A stretch of DNA of 64,000 nt from Acidovorax radicis (GTDB lineage: Bacteria; Pseudomonadota; Gammaproteobacteria; Burkholderiales; Burkholderiaceae_C). A model generated the notes under the pieces. The model did no database searches and was not told the DNA's origin. It saw only the letters and a list, made by a program, of their open reading frames with translations. The stretch covers positions 2,976,001 through 3,040,000 of the forward strand of contig NZ_CP075184.1 of NCBI RefSeq assembly GCF_020510705.1, written 5' to 3'. Of the stretch, positions 9,316-19,600 are shown piece after piece. How positions within the stretch are numbered: the stretch's first letter is position 1; every line of letters begins with the position of its first letter. The translations under genes and the position numbers were made by a program.

Positions 9316-10767
9316 ATGAAGTTCGGCGACATGCAGTACACGCCCCGGCACCTGATCAATGGCCGCTGGGAGACAGGCACCACTACCGGGGTGAGCACCA
9401 ACCCGTCGGACACCCGCGAGGTGGTGGCTGAATTCGCACGCGCTGACCGCAACCAGGCCGAACAGGCCATTCGCGCTGCGGCCGACGCCCTGCCCCACTG
9501 GAGCCAAAGCAACCCTCAGCGCCGCGCCGACGTGCTGGACATGGTGGGCAGCGAGTTGCTGGCACGCAGGGACGAACTGGGCGCACTGCTGGCGCGTGAG
9601 GAAGGAAAAACACTGCCCGAGGCCGTGGCCGAGGTCGCGCGCAGCGGGCAGATTTTCAAGTTCTTTGCGGGCGAGGCACTGCGCATCCCCGGCGAAATAA
9701 TGGCATCCGTGCGCCAAGGGGTGCAGGTAGACGTGACCCGCGAACCCGTGGGTGTGGTGGGCATCATCGCGCCCTGGAACTTCCCCTTCGCCATCCCGGC
9801 ATGGAAGATCGCACCCGCGCTGGCCTATGGCAACACCGTGGTGTTCAAGCCTGCCGAGCTGGTCCCGGCCTGCGGCTGGGCGCTGGCCGAGATCATCAGC
9901 CGAAGCGGTTTGCCAGCGGGTGTGTTCAACCTGGTCATGGGCAGTGGCCGCGAGGTGGGCCAGACACTGGTGGACCACTCCCTGGTCAATGCACTCAGCT
10001 TTACGGGCTCGGTCTCCACAGGCGAACGCATCCTGCGCGCAGCCACAGCCCGGCGTGCCAAGGTGCAACTGGAGATGGGCGGCAAAAACCCGCTGATCGT
10101 GCTGGCGGATGCCGACATGGAACAGGCGATTGATTGCGCACTGAATGGGTCCTATTTTTCAACCGGCCAACGGTGCACCGCATCAAGCCGCCTGATCGTG
10201 GAAGCCCGTGTGCACGATATCTTTGTGGACAAGCTCCGCGAACGGCTTGCGGCTCTCAAGGTAGGGCACGCGCTTGAGCGCGGCACAGAGATGGGCCCCG
10301 TGGTGGACAGCACCCAGCTCGATCAGGACCTGGGGTATGTCGAGATCGCACGCAACGAAGGGGCCGAACACATCTGGGGCGGAGAACGCCTGGAGCGCCC
10401 TACGCCCGGCCATTACATGAGCCCGGCCCTCTTTCTGGCCCAGCCCGAACACCGTATTGCGCGCGAAGAGATCTTCGGACCTGTCGCCTGCGTGCTGCGC
10501 GCCGATGACTATGACCATGCGCTGGCGCTTGCCAACGACACCCCTTACGGCCTTTGTGCAGGGATCTGCACCACATCGCTCAAGAGGGCCATGCATTTCA
10601 AGCGCCATGCGGTCGCAGGCATGACCATGGTCAACCTGCCCACTGCGGGTGTGGACTTTCACGTGCCCTTCGGTGGGCGCAAAGAATCGAGCCACGGCTC
10701 GCGTGAACAAGGCCGTTATGCGGCCGAGTTCTATACCACCGTCAAGACTGGCTACATGCTGGCCTGA
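9316..10767 (+). CDS. NAD(P)-dependent aldehyde dehydrogenase, probable 2-oxoglutarate semialdehyde dehydrogenase
   Basis: 483-residue aldehyde dehydrogenase. The catalytic cysteine is C287 in GQRCTASSR and the general base is E253 in LEMGGKNP; the cofactor motif FTGSVSTG is near residue 230. The N-terminus YTPRHLINGRW and overall length match the semialdehyde dehydrogenases of oxidative pentose pathways, which turn 2,5-dioxopentanoate into 2-oxoglutarate. The ATG at 9316 is preferred to an in-frame ATG 51 bp upstream since AGGAACAAAGG precedes it and family homology begins soon after. It leads the plus-strand sugar operon and supplies the last step after the arabinonate dehydratase and the 2-keto-3-deoxy-acid dehydratase encoded downstream. 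Confidence 0.85.
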   Translation: MKFGDMQYTPRHLINGRWETGTTTGVSTNPSDTREVVAEFARADRNQAEQAIRAAADALPHWSQSNPQRRADVLDMVGSELLARRDELGALLAREEGKTLPEAVAEVARSGQIFKFFAGEALRIPGEIMASVRQGVQVDVTREPVGVVGIIAPWNFPFAIPAWKIAPALAYGNTVVFKPAELVPACGWALAEIISRSGLPAGVFNLVMGSGREVGQTLVDHSLVNALSFTGSVSTGERILRAATARRAKVQLEMGGKNPLIVLADADMEQAIDCALNGSYFSTGQRCTASSRLIVEARVHDIFVDKLRERLAALKVGHALERGTEMGPVVDSTQLDQDLGYVEIARNEGAEHIWGGERLERPTPGHYMSPALFLAQPEHRIAREEIFGPVACVLRADDYDHALALANDTPYGLCAGICTTSLKRAMHFKRHAVAGMTMVNLPTAGVDFHVPFGGRKESSHGSREQGRYAAEFYTTVKTGYMLA

Positions 10768-10818
10768 CGGTACCCCCTGCAACCGGTCATCAATCAACCA
10801 TTAATAACAGGAGACAAG

Positions 10819-11787
10819 ATGATGAAACTGAACCGCCGAACACTGGCTGCCGCATTGGCCTGTGCACCCGTGGCCGCCCTGCTGCCTGCCGCAGCGTGGG
10901 CACAAAAACCCATCGTGCTGGGTTTCAGCCAGGTGGGCGCCGAGAGCGAATGGCGCACGGCCAACACCGAGTCGATCAAGTCGGCCGCCAAGGATGCGGG
11001 CATCGAACTGAAGTTCTCGGACGCACAGCAAAAGCAGGAGAACCAGATCAAGGCCATCCGCTCATTCATCGCCCAGAAGGTGGACGTGATCGCGTTCTCG
11101 CCCGTGGTCGAATCGGGCTGGGAACCGGTGCTGCGCGAGGCCAAGGCCGCGAAGATTCCCGTGGTGCTGACCGATCGTTCGGTGAACGTCAAGGACCAGT
11201 CCCTGTTTGTCAGCTTCATGGGCTCAGACTTTGTGGAAGAAGGCCGCAAGGCAGGCCGCTGGCTGGTGGAAAAGATGAAAGACCAAAAGGGCGATGTCAA
11301 CATCGTCGAGCTGCAAGGCACCGTGGGCTCGGCTCCAGCCATCGACCGCAAGAAGGGCTTCGAAGAAGTCATCAAGGCTGACCCAAAGTTCAAGATCCTG
11401 CGCTCGCAAACCGGCGACTTCACCCGCGCCAAGGGCAAAGAGGTGATGGAAGCGTTCCTCAAGGCTGAGGGCAAAAAGATCAACGTGCTGTATGCGCACA
11501 ACGACGACATGGCCATTGGCGCGATCCAGGCCATTGAAGAGGCCGGGCTCAAGCCAGCGCAAGACATCACCATCATTTCCATCGATGCGGTCAAAGGCGC
11601 CTTCGAAGCCATGATCGCCGGCAAGCTCAACGTGAGCGTGGAATGCAGCCCCCTGCTGGGCCCGCAGCTCATGGCGGCCGTCAAGGACATCAAGGCGGGC
11701 AAGGCGGTGCAAAAACGCATCGTGACCGAAGAAGGCATCTTCCCCATGGAAGTGGCCGCCAAAGAGTTTCCCAAGCGCAAGTACTGA
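10819..11787 (+). CDS. ytfQ: Periplasmic sugar-binding protein, YtfQ-like
   Basis: 322-residue type I periplasmic binding protein with a signal peptide over about residues 1-29 ending AAAWAQ. GFSQVGAESEWRTANTESIK at the mature N-terminus is characteristic of YtfQ, which binds galactofuranose in E. coli and galactose or arabinose in relatives. An AGGAGACAAG ribosome site precedes the ATG. Its expected partners ytfR, ytfT and yjfF lie 4 kb downstream, separated by the chvE-gguA-gguB genes. The stop codon falls in the first unit of an 11-bp triplicate. Confidence 0.88.
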   Translation: MMKLNRRTLAAALACAPVAALLPAAAWAQKPIVLGFSQVGAESEWRTANTESIKSAAKDAGIELKFSDAQQKQENQIKAIRSFIAQKVDVIAFSPVVESGWEPVLREAKAAKIPVVLTDRSVNVKDQSLFVSFMGSDFVEEGRKAGRWLVEKMKDQKGDVNIVELQGTVGSAPAIDRKKGFEEVIKADPKFKILRSQTGDFTRAKGKEVMEAFLKAEGKKINVLYAHNDDMAIGAIQAIEEAGLKPAQDITIISIDAVKGAFEAMIAGKLNVSVECSPLLGPQLMAAVKDIKAGKAVQKRIVTEEGIFPMEVAAKEFPKRKY

Positions 11788-11811
11788 TCAAGTACTGATC
11801 AAGTACTGATC
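11779..11811 (+). repeat. Three perfect 11-bp tandem units at the ytfQ stop
   Basis: AAGTACTGATC occurs three times head to tail. Each unit holds the AGTACT palindrome and, across its junction, TGATCA. The first unit encodes the last ytfQ codons and its TGA stop; the others are outside the gene and look like replication slippage. Confidence 0.9.
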
Positions 11812-11910
11812 AATCCGCTGGCCCCCAGCGGATCGCGATCACATCCATCGCACGCCAGTGCAGCCCGTGGCGTGCCTTTTCACACCAAAAAAATTCAGGA
11901 GACTTAACCA

Positions 11911-12981
11911 ATGAAACGAGCCGTTCTCAAAGCCGTTGCCGCCACCCTCGCACTGGGGGCGTTCGGTGCCCTGCCCTTGGCCCATGCCGAGGACAAGGGA
12001 AGCATCGGTATTTCCATGCCCACCAAGTCGTCCGCGCGCTGGATTGCCGACGGCGACAACATGGTCAAGGTACTCAAGGAACGCGGCTACAAGACCGACC
12101 TGCAGTACGCGGACGACGACATCCCCAACCAGCTCGCGCAGATCGAGAACATGATCACCAAGGGCGCCAAGGTGCTGGTGATCGCGTCGATTGACGGTAC
12201 CACCCTGTCCAAGGCGCTGCAAAACGCAGCCGATAAAGGCGTGAAGGTCATCGCGTACGACCGCCTCATCAAGGGATCGAAGAACGTGGACTACTACGCC
12301 ACGTTCGACAACTTCCAGGTGGGCGTGCTGCAGGCCACGTCCATCGTCGACAAACTGGGCCTCAAGCAAGGCAAAGGGCCCTTCAACATCGAGCTCTTTG
12401 GCGGCTCGCCCGACGACAACAACGCCTTCTTCTTCTACGACGGCGCCTTGAGCGTGCTGCAGCCCTACATCGACAGCGGCAAGCTGGTGGTCCGCAGCAA
12501 GCAGACCGGCATGAACAAGGTGGGCACGCTGCGCTGGGACGGCTCGGTGGCCCAGGCGCGCATGGACAACCTGCTGTCGGCCTACTACGGCAAGGACAAG
12601 GTGCATGCGGTGCTCTCGCCCTATGACGGCATCTCCATCGGCATCCTGTCCTCCCTGAAGGGCGTGGGCTACTGCACGGCCCAGCAGCCCTGCCCCGTGG
12701 TCAGCGGACAGGACGCCGAGGTGCCTTCAGTCAAGTCGATCCTCAAGGGCGAGCAGTACTCCACCGTGTTCAAAGACACGCGCGAACTGGCCAAGGTAGC
12801 CGCCAACATGGTGGACGCCACGCTCTCGGGCAAGCAACCCGAAATCAATGACACCAAGACCTACAACAACGGAGTGAAAGTGGTGCCCTCGTATCTGCTC
12901 AAGCCCGTGTCGGTGGATGCCTCCAACTGGAACGCAGTGCTGGTGGGCAGTGGCTACTACAAGGAATCGCAGATCAAGTAG
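11911..12981 (+). CDS. chvE: Multiple sugar-binding periplasmic protein, ChvE-like
   Basis: 356-residue periplasmic receptor with a signal peptide of about 26 residues (ending PLAHA). The mature part carries ChvE hallmarks: [20 protein letters not shown] close to the N-terminus, [17 protein letters not shown] near residue 70, and [12 protein letters not shown] near 130. ChvE-type proteins bind galactose, arabinose, glucose and related aldoses and deliver them to GguAB. CAGGAGACTTAACC lies ahead of the ATG. It is followed by gguA and gguB. In Agrobacterium the equivalent receptor also feeds a virulence sensor; nothing here suggests that second role. Confidence 0.9.
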   Translation: MKRAVLKAVAATLALGAFGALPLAHAEDKGSIGISMPTKSSARWIADGDNMVKVLKERGYKTDLQYADDDIPNQLAQIENMITKGAKVLVIASIDGTTLSKALQNAADKGVKVIAYDRLIKGSKNVDYYATFDNFQVGVLQATSIVDKLGLKQGKGPFNIELFGGSPDDNNAFFFYDGALSVLQPYIDSGKLVVRSKQTGMNKVGTLRWDGSVAQARMDNLLSAYYGKDKVHAVLSPYDGISIGILSSLKGVGYCTAQQPCPVVSGQDAEVPSVKSILKGEQYSTVFKDTRELAKVAANMVDATLSGKQPEINDTKTYNNGVKVVPSYLLKPVSVDASNWNAVLVGSGYYKESQIK

Positions 12982-13096
12982 CCAAGCCGCTGCGCGCCTT
13001 GCGGCGCACGGGCCGCTGCCTGCAAGTGCCCCCAAGGCCTTGCAGGCAGCCATGTGGACAGGACGGGCACCAGTCCCGCCAACAGACTCTGAGACC

Positions 13097-14614
13097 ATGC
13101 TTCTTGAAATGCGGAACATCCGCAAAATATTCCCTGGGGTGGTAGCCCTCAACCAGGTGAATCTGCGCGTCAATGCAGGTGAAATTCACGCCATCGTGGG
13201 TGAAAACGGCGCAGGCAAATCCACGCTGATGAAAGTGTTGTCTGGCGTGTACCCGCATGGCAGCTACAGCGGCGAGATCATGTTCGACGGTGAAGAGCGC
13301 CAGTTCTCCGGTATCCGCGACAGCGAGCATCTGGGGGTGATCATCATCCACCAGGAACTGGCGCTTGTTCCGCTGTTGTCGATTGCAGAAAACATCTTCC
13401 TGGGCAACGAAACCGCACACTGCGGCGTGATCGACTGGATGGCCGCACACAGCAAGACACAGGCCTTGCTCAACAAAGTGGGTCTGCGCGAGTCGCCCGA
13501 GACTCTGGTCACCCATCTGGGCGTGGGCAAGCAGCAACTGGTAGAGATCGCCAAGGCGCTGTCTCGGCAGGTGCGCCTGCTGATCCTGGACGAACCCACC
13601 GCCAGCCTGAACGAAAACGACAGCCAGGCCCTGCTCGACCTGTTGTTGGAGCTCAAGGCGCAGGGCATCACCTGCATACTGATCTCGCACAAACTCAATG
13701 AAATATCGCGCGTGGCCGACGCCATCACCGTGCTGCGCGATGGCAGCACCGTCGAGACGCTGGACTGCCGCGCTGCACCGGTCAGTGAAGACCTTGTGAT
13801 CAAGGCCATGGTGGGCCGCGAAATGGCCGACCGTTATCCCCCACGCCAGCCCCGCATCGGCGAGACCGTGTTCGAGGTGCGCGACTGGCATGCCTACCAC
13901 CCCCAACGCCCCGAGCGCGCCTTCATCCAGGGTATCAACCTTCAGGTGCGTCGTGGCGAGATTGTGGGCATCGCAGGCCTTATGGGCTCAGGCCGCACCG
14001 AGCTGGCCATGAGCGTCTTTGGGCGCTCGTGGGGCCAACGCATCAGCGGGCAGGTGCTGTTGCACGGCAAGGCCATCGACGTGAGCACCGTGGAGAAGGC
14101 GGTACGCCACGGCCTGGCCTATGTGACCGAGGACCGCAAGGGCAATGGCCTGGTGCTGGGCGAAGACATCCAGTTCAACGTGTCGCTGGCCAACCTCAAA
14201 GGCGTGTCCACCGCCACGGTGATCGACAGCGGCCGTGAGCACCAGGTAGCCCAGGGCTACCGCGACAAGCTGCGCATCCGCTGCTCGGGGGTGGAGCAAA
14301 AAACGCTGAACCTGTCGGGTGGCAATCAACAGAAAGTGGTGCTGAGCAAATGGCTCTTCACCAACCCCGAGGTGCTCATCCTCGACGAACCCACGCGTGG
14401 CATCGATGTTGGCGCCAAGTACGAGATCTACACCTTGATTGCACAACTCGCCGCCGAGGGCAAATGCGTGATCGTGATCTCGTCGGAAATGCCCGAACTG
14501 CTGGGTATTTCGGACCGCCTTTACGTCATGAACGAAGGCCGATTTGTTGCCGAGATGCCGACCACAGAAGCCTCCCAGGAAAAGATCATGCGCGCGATCG
14601 TGAAAGCCCACTGA
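13097..14614 (+). CDS. gguA: Sugar ABC transporter ATP-binding protein (two ABC modules), GguA-like
   Basis: 505-residue tandem ATPase of the carbohydrate uptake 2 family. Module 1 has Walker A GENGAGKS at 35-42 and Walker B LLILDEP near 162. Module 2 begins near residue 290 and has the usual degenerate P-loop GLMGSGRTE but intact LSGGNQQK and [18 protein letters not shown]. The start ATG at 13097 is chosen because homology begins at [18 protein letters not shown]; the frame is open upstream without family similarity. It stops one base before the gguB ATG, so translation is probably coupled. Confidence 0.88.
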   Translation: MLLEMRNIRKIFPGVVALNQVNLRVNAGEIHAIVGENGAGKSTLMKVLSGVYPHGSYSGEIMFDGEERQFSGIRDSEHLGVIIIHQELALVPLLSIAENIFLGNETAHCGVIDWMAAHSKTQALLNKVGLRESPETLVTHLGVGKQQLVEIAKALSRQVRLLILDEPTASLNENDSQALLDLLLELKAQGITCILISHKLNEISRVADAITVLRDGSTVETLDCRAAPVSEDLVIKAMVGREMADRYPPRQPRIGETVFEVRDWHAYHPQRPERAFIQGINLQVRRGEIVGIAGLMGSGRTELAMSVFGRSWGQRISGQVLLHGKAIDVSTVEKAVRHGLAYVTEDRKGNGLVLGEDIQFNVSLANLKGVSTATVIDSGREHQVAQGYRDKLRIRCSGVEQKTLNLSGGNQQKVVLSKWLFTNPEVLILDEPTRGIDVGAKYEIYTLIAQLAAEGKCVIVISSEMPELLGISDRLYVMNEGRFVAEMPTTEASQEKIMRAIVKAH

Positions 14615-14615
14615 A

Positions 14616-15839
14616 ATGTCTCAAACACCAGCAACTCTTACCCACAGCGCAAGCCCCGAACGCCCCCCTGCACGCAACGACCGCTCGGTGCTGGATCACC
14701 TGAAGCACAACGTCAGGGAATACGGGATGCTGATCACGCTGGTCGCCATCATGGCGTTCTTCCAGTACATGACCGACGGCACGCTGATGCAGCCGCTCAA
14801 TCTCACCAACCTGCTGCTGCAAAACAGCTACATCGTCATCATGGCGCTGGGCATGCTGCTGGTGATCGTGGCGGGACACATCGACCTTTCCGTAGGCTCT
14901 GTCAGCGGATTCATCGGCGCCCTGGCTGCGGTGTTGATGGTGCAGTACCAATGGCATTTTGTGCCGGCCGTGCTGGTGTGCCTGGTCTGTGGCGGCGTCA
15001 TTGGCGGCATACAGGGCTGGTTTGTCGCGTTCTCGCGCATCCCCTCTTTCATCGTCACGCTGGCAGGCATGCTGGTTTTCAAGGGCCTGGCTCTGGCGCT
15101 GCTGGCGGGCCAGTCCGTGGGGCCATTTCCTGACAGCTTTCAGATGCTCAGTTCGGGTTTCATGCCCGATTTTTTCAGCGTCGAAGGCCTGCGCCTGACC
15201 TCGCTCCTGCTGGGCGTAGCGGCAGCGGTGGCGCTCATCGTCGCGGCCGTGCGTGCGCGCGCCAATCGCTTGCGCCATGGCGTGCACACCGAGCCCACCG
15301 TGTTCTTCGCGGTGCGCACCGCCGTCTTTGCTGCGCTGCTCATTGGCTTGAGCTACCTGCTGGCGTCTTACAAAGGGCTGCCCAACGTGCTGATCGTGAT
15401 GGCGATTCTGATTGTGTTGTTCGAGTTCGTGACCAGCCGCACCACCATCGGCCGACGCATCTACGCGATGGGCGGCAACGAGAAGGCGGCCAAGCTCTCG
15501 GGCGTCAAGACCGAACGCCTGTCTTTTTATGCCTTTGTCAACATGGGCGTTCTGGCCGCCCTCGCCGGTTTGGTGTTTGCGGCGCGCCTGAACACCGCCA
15601 CACCCAAGGCGGGCCTGGGTTTTGAGCTGGATGTGATCGCTGCCTGCTTCATCGGGGGCGCGTCTGCCTCGGGCGGCGTGGGCAAGGTGATGGGAGCGGT
15701 GATTGGCGCCTTTGTGATGGGGGTGATGAACAACGGCATGTCCATCCTGGGTATCGGCATCGACTATCAGCAAGTCATCAAGGGGGTGGTGCTGCTCGCC
15801 GCTGTGCTGGTGGATGTCTACAACAAGAACAAGGCATGA
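14616..15839 (+). CDS. gguB: Sugar ABC transporter permease, GguB-like
   Basis: 407-residue inner-membrane permease with about ten membrane segments and the family signature [14 protein letters not shown] near residue 86. A long periplasmic or cytoplasmic insertion around residues 170-240 makes it the size of GguB/XylH rather than RbsC. It follows gguA after one base and, with ChvE and GguA, forms a complete importer for arabinose, galactose and similar sugars. An 86-bp gap without notable features separates it from ytfR. Confidence 0.88.
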   Translation: MSQTPATLTHSASPERPPARNDRSVLDHLKHNVREYGMLITLVAIMAFFQYMTDGTLMQPLNLTNLLLQNSYIVIMALGMLLVIVAGHIDLSVGSVSGFIGALAAVLMVQYQWHFVPAVLVCLVCGGVIGGIQGWFVAFSRIPSFIVTLAGMLVFKGLALALLAGQSVGPFPDSFQMLSSGFMPDFFSVEGLRLTSLLLGVAAAVALIVAAVRARANRLRHGVHTEPTVFFAVRTAVFAALLIGLSYLLASYKGLPNVLIVMAILIVLFEFVTSRTTIGRRIYAMGGNEKAAKLSGVKTERLSFYAFVNMGVLAALAGLVFAARLNTATPKAGLGFELDVIAACFIGGASASGGVGKVMGAVIGAFVMGVMNNGMSILGIGIDYQQVIKGVVLLAAVLVDVYNKNKA

Positions 15840-15925
15840 AAGATGAAGCGCCCCTTGAGTCGCTTCGCGCCTTGGCCGCGCCAGTTTGGCAGGCCGTGCG
15901 GACAAGCACGAGTGTCTGAAAAACC

Positions 15926-17452
15926 ATGAGCAGCCCATCCCAAAATCCCGTGCTGCAGCTCTCGGGTATCCACAAGCAGTTTGCGGGCATCCCGGTGCTG
16001 CGCGATGTGCAGCTCAACCTCTACCCCGGCGAGATCCATGCTCTGATGGGGCAGAACGGCGCGGGCAAGTCCACGCTGATCAAGGTGCTCACAGGTGTGC
16101 TCGAAGCCAGCGGCGGGCAAATGCGCCTGGGCGGAGAGGCCGTGTGGCCCGATTCGCCGCTGGCCGCGCAGCGCATGGGTATCAGCACCGTGTACCAGGA
16201 GGTCAACCTCTGCCCCAACCTCTCGGTGGCCGAGAACATTTTTGCGGGCCGCTACCCGCGCTGCGGCATTGCGCAGGGTTTTCGCATCGACTGGGCCACG
16301 CTGCACCAGCGCGCCCGCGAGTTGGTGGCGCGCATCGGCCTGCAGATCGACGTGACCCGCCTGCTGTCGGACTACCCCGTGGCCGTGCAGCAACTGGTGG
16401 CGATTGCCCGGGCGCTCAGCATCGAGTCACGCGTGCTGATCCTTGATGAGCCGACCTCCAGCCTGGACGATGACGAAGTTCGCAAGCTGTTCGAGGTGTT
16501 GCGCCGTCTGAGCGCAGAGGGCCTGGCCATTGTGTTCGTGACCCATTTTTTGAACCAGGTGTATGCCGTATCAGACCGGATCACCGTGTTGCGCAACGGC
16601 AGTTGGGTGGGCGAATGGCCCGTGCACGACCTGCCTCCCCAGGCCTTGATCGCGGCCATGCTGGGCCGTGATCTCGCAGCCACTTCTGCCGCAAACACCA
16701 CGGCAACCACCTTCGACGCCCACCAAACGCCCTTGCTGAAAACCGAAGGGCTGGGTCAAGGCAACCACCTTCAACCGATGGATCTACAGATACAGGCCGG
16801 CGAGGTGGTGGGACTGGCCGGGTTGCTGGGCGCCGGTCGTACCGAGCTGGCCCGGCTGCTGTTTGGCCTGGAACAGCCAGACCGGGGCATGCTGCGCATC
16901 GACGGCAAGGCGGTGAATTTTTCCGACCCGCGCGATGCTATCGCACAGGGCCTGGCCCTGTGCCCCGAGGAGCGCAAGACCGACGGCATCGTGGCCGAAC
17001 TCTCTGTGCGCGAAAACATCGCACTGGCGCTGCAGGCACGCATGGGCGTGGGCAAGTTTTTGTCGCGCGCCGAGCAGACCGCCCTTGCAGACCGCTACAT
17101 CCAGCTGCTGGGCATCAAAACCGCCAGCGTGGACACGCCCATTGGCTTGCTCTCGGGCGGCAACCAGCAAAAAGCGATTCTTGCGCGCTGGCTGGCTATC
17201 GAACCCCGTTTGCTGATTCTGGACGAGCCCACGCGCGGCATCGACATCGCCGCCAAGCAGGAAATCATGGACCAGATCCTGCACCTGGCACGCGGCGGCA
17301 TGGCCGTGTTGTTTATCTCTTCCGAAATGAGCGAAGTGGTGCGCGTGGCGCACCGCATCGTGGTACTGCGCGACCGCCGCAAAGTGGGCGAGCTGCCCGC
17401 GGGCAGCAGTGAAGACGCCGTCTATGACCTGATTGCCACAGAACATGCCTGA
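15926..17452 (+). CDS. ytfR: Sugar ABC transporter ATP-binding protein (two ABC modules), YtfR-like
   Basis: 508-residue tandem ATPase. Walker A GQNGAGKS lies at 42-49; the second module near residue 285 has the degenerate GLLGAGRTE, then SGGNQQKAILARWL and [18 protein letters not shown]. It is the second complete ATPase of this class in the operon and is followed by two half-length permeases, as in the ytfQRT-yjfF galactofuranose system, so it is assigned to that set. It overlaps the ytfT start by 8 bp. Confidence 0.86.
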   Translation: MSSPSQNPVLQLSGIHKQFAGIPVLRDVQLNLYPGEIHALMGQNGAGKSTLIKVLTGVLEASGGQMRLGGEAVWPDSPLAAQRMGISTVYQEVNLCPNLSVAENIFAGRYPRCGIAQGFRIDWATLHQRARELVARIGLQIDVTRLLSDYPVAVQQLVAIARALSIESRVLILDEPTSSLDDDEVRKLFEVLRRLSAEGLAIVFVTHFLNQVYAVSDRITVLRNGSWVGEWPVHDLPPQALIAAMLGRDLAATSAANTTATTFDAHQTPLLKTEGLGQGNHLQPMDLQIQAGEVVGLAGLLGAGRTELARLLFGLEQPDRGMLRIDGKAVNFSDPRDAIAQGLALCPEERKTDGIVAELSVRENIALALQARMGVGKFLSRAEQTALADRYIQLLGIKTASVDTPIGLLSGGNQQKAILARWLAIEPRLLILDEPTRGIDIAAKQEIMDQILHLARGGMAVLFISSEMSEVVRVAHRIVVLRDRRKVGELPAGSSEDAVYDLIATEHA

Positions 17453-18500
17453 AAAGCACCCCTCTCCTTCCTTTGCCGCGTTGGCCATGCACCACCGCCT
17501 GGCGTGGCCGCTCATCACCCTGGCGTTGCTGCTCGCCGTGAACATCGCCTTTAACGCGAGCTTCCTGCACATCGAGTGGCGCGACGGCCACTTTTACGGG
17601 AGCCTGATCGACATCCTGAACCGCGCAGCGCCTTTGGTGCTGGTGTCCCTTGGCATGACGATGGTGATTGCCACGCGTGGCATCGATATCTCGGTGGGCG
17701 CGGTGGTCGCCATCGCGGCGGCAGTGGCTGCGTGGCTCATTGGCGGATCGGTGTCCGCCCATGAAAGCCGCTTTCCGCTGCCGGTCGCCATCCTGGGCGC
17801 TCTGGGTGTGGCCCTGGTGTGCGGTTTGTGGAACGGCATCCTCGTGGCGCGCGTGGGCATGCAACCCATCATTGCCACCCTGATACTCATGGTGGCAGGC
17901 CGTGGTATTGCCCAGCTTATTACCGACGGGCAGATCATCACCATCTACTACACGCCGTACTTCTTCATGGGCGGCGGCTACCTGGCAGGTTTGCCGTTTT
18001 CGCTGTTCATCGTGGCGGCCGTTTTTGCGGCGCTCTACCTGGCCGTCACGCGCACGGCGCTGGGGCTGTTCATTCAAGCCGTGGGCATCAACCCCACGGC
18101 AGCACGTGTGGCCGGGGTGCAGGCAGGCCGGCTCACGGTGGCTGCCTATGTGTTTTGCGGTGTATGTGCCGGCATTGCCGGGCTGCTGATCAGCTCCAAC
18201 GTGAAAAGCGCCGACGGCAACAACGCGGGGCAGTTGCTGGAGCTGGATGCCATCCTGGCCGTGACGCTGGGCGGCACAGCGCTGACTGGCGGCCGCTTCA
18301 GCCTGGTGGGCAGTGTGATTGGCGCACTCATCATTCAGACCCTCACCTACGCGATCTATTCGCTGGGTGTTCCGCCCGAAGTCAATCTGGTAGTCAAGGC
18401 GGTGGTGGTTTTTGTGGTGATGCTGCTGCAGTCACCAGAGTTTCGCGCCCAGGTAGGTGCCGTGGCGCGCCGCCCTGCGGCCACAGGAGCCACGCCATGA
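17445..18500 (+). CDS. ytfT: Sugar ABC transporter permease, YtfT-like
   Basis: 351-residue permease of the carbohydrate uptake 2 family, mostly membrane segments, with ATRGIDISVGAVVAIAA near residue 75 as family signature. The ATG at 17445 lies inside the end of ytfR; a TTG 12 bp further up is possible. It pairs with YjfF, encoded next with a 4-bp overlap, as a heterodimeric channel. Assignment to the YtfQ system rests on order and on two permeases with one double ATPase. Confidence 0.86.
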   Translation: MPEKHPSPSFAALAMHHRLAWPLITLALLLAVNIAFNASFLHIEWRDGHFYGSLIDILNRAAPLVLVSLGMTMVIATRGIDISVGAVVAIAAAVAAWLIGGSVSAHESRFPLPVAILGALGVALVCGLWNGILVARVGMQPIIATLILMVAGRGIAQLITDGQIITIYYTPYFFMGGGYLAGLPFSLFIVAAVFAALYLAVTRTALGLFIQAVGINPTAARVAGVQAGRLTVAAYVFCGVCAGIAGLLISSNVKSADGNNAGQLLELDAILAVTLGGTALTGGRFSLVGSVIGALIIQTLTYAIYSLGVPPEVNLVVKAVVVFVVMLLQSPEFRAQVGAVARRPAATGATP

Positions 18501-19552
18501 GCGCCGTGCCCACCACCACCACCTCCCTCGACAGCGTGGTGAATGCCGCCACACCGGCGCCCCCCCTGGCAGCCAAGGCCATGCAGCGCCGTCTCAACCC
18601 CAAGTACCTTCCGCTGGCCGCCACCATCTGCCTGTTTGTGGTCATGGCCGCGCTGGGGTCGGTGCTCTACACCGGTTTCTTTTCAGCACAGGTGTTCCTC
18701 AACCTGCTGATTGACAACGCATTTCTCATCATCGTTGCGGTGGGCATGACCTTCGTGATCCTGTCGGGCGGCATCGACCTCTCCGTGGGCTCGGTGGTGG
18801 CGCTGACCACGATGGTGCTGGCCACCCTGGTGGAGCACCACGGATGGAACCCCTTCGCCGCCATACCGCTGGTGTTGCTGATGGGCGCCGCGTTTGGTGC
18901 GTTCATGGGTTTCTTGATCGAGCGCTTTCGACTGCAGCCGTTCATCGTGACGCTGGCAGGCATGTTCCTGGCGCGCGGCCTGTGCTACCTCATCAGCATC
19001 GACTCGATCAGCATCACCAACGAGGCGTATTCAGACCTTGCGCAGTGGCGCCTTCCGCTGTGGGAGGGCGCCTCTTTGTCGGTGGGCGCAATGGTGGCCA
19101 TCGGGGTCTTGCTCGCGGCCCTGTTTGTGGCGCATTGCACGCCCTTTGGCCGCACGGTGTATGCCGTGGGCGGCAACGAGCACTCGGCGGTTCTCATGGG
19201 GCTGCCCGTGCGCACAACCATCGTGGGCGTTTACACGCTGTCGGGCCTGTGCTCAGCCCTTGCTGGCGTGGTGTTCACCTTTTATATGTTGTCGGGCTAC
19301 GGCCTGCACGCCACCGGCATGGAGCTGGATGCGATCGCCGCCGTGGTGATTGGTGGCACGTTGCTCACCGGCGGTGTCGGCTATGTCGCGGGCACGCTGT
19401 TTGGCGTGCTCACGCTCGGAATCATCCAGACGCTCATTTCCTTTGACGGCTCGCTCAGCTCCTGGTGGACACGCATCGTTGTTGGCGTGCTGCTGCTGGT
19501 GTTCTGCCTGTTGCAGCGCCTGCTGGCCCGCCGCGCCCCCAAGCGTTCCTGA
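18497..19552 (+). CDS. yjfF: Sugar ABC transporter permease, YjfF-like
   Basis: 351-residue permease with the signature [16 protein letters not shown] near residue 88. The start at 18497 overlaps the ytfT stop (ATGA) and is preceded by CACAGGAGCC. The frame stays open upstream through ytfT but without family similarity, so the upstream part is ignored. It forms the second half of the YtfT/YjfF channel. The dehydratase gene follows after 48 bp. Confidence 0.87.
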   Translation: MSAVPTTTTSLDSVVNAATPAPPLAAKAMQRRLNPKYLPLAATICLFVVMAALGSVLYTGFFSAQVFLNLLIDNAFLIIVAVGMTFVILSGGIDLSVGSVVALTTMVLATLVEHHGWNPFAAIPLVLLMGAAFGAFMGFLIERFRLQPFIVTLAGMFLARGLCYLISIDSISITNEAYSDLAQWRLPLWEGASLSVGAMVAIGVLLAALFVAHCTPFGRTVYAVGGNEHSAVLMGLPVRTTIVGVYTLSGLCSALAGVVFTFYMLSGYGLHATGMELDAIAAVVIGGTLLTGGVGYVAGTLFGVLTLGIIQTLISFDGSLSSWWTRIVVGVLLLVFCLLQRLLARRAPKRS

Positions 19553-19600
19553 TTTTTTTGTCTGCCCGTCTCTCTGAATCTCCCTGAATCGCACACCACA

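Noticed and set aside
17819..18496. Extended N-terminus for the YjfF-like permease
   Set aside because: This part overlaps ytfT in another frame; family similarity and a ribosome site support the start at 18497.
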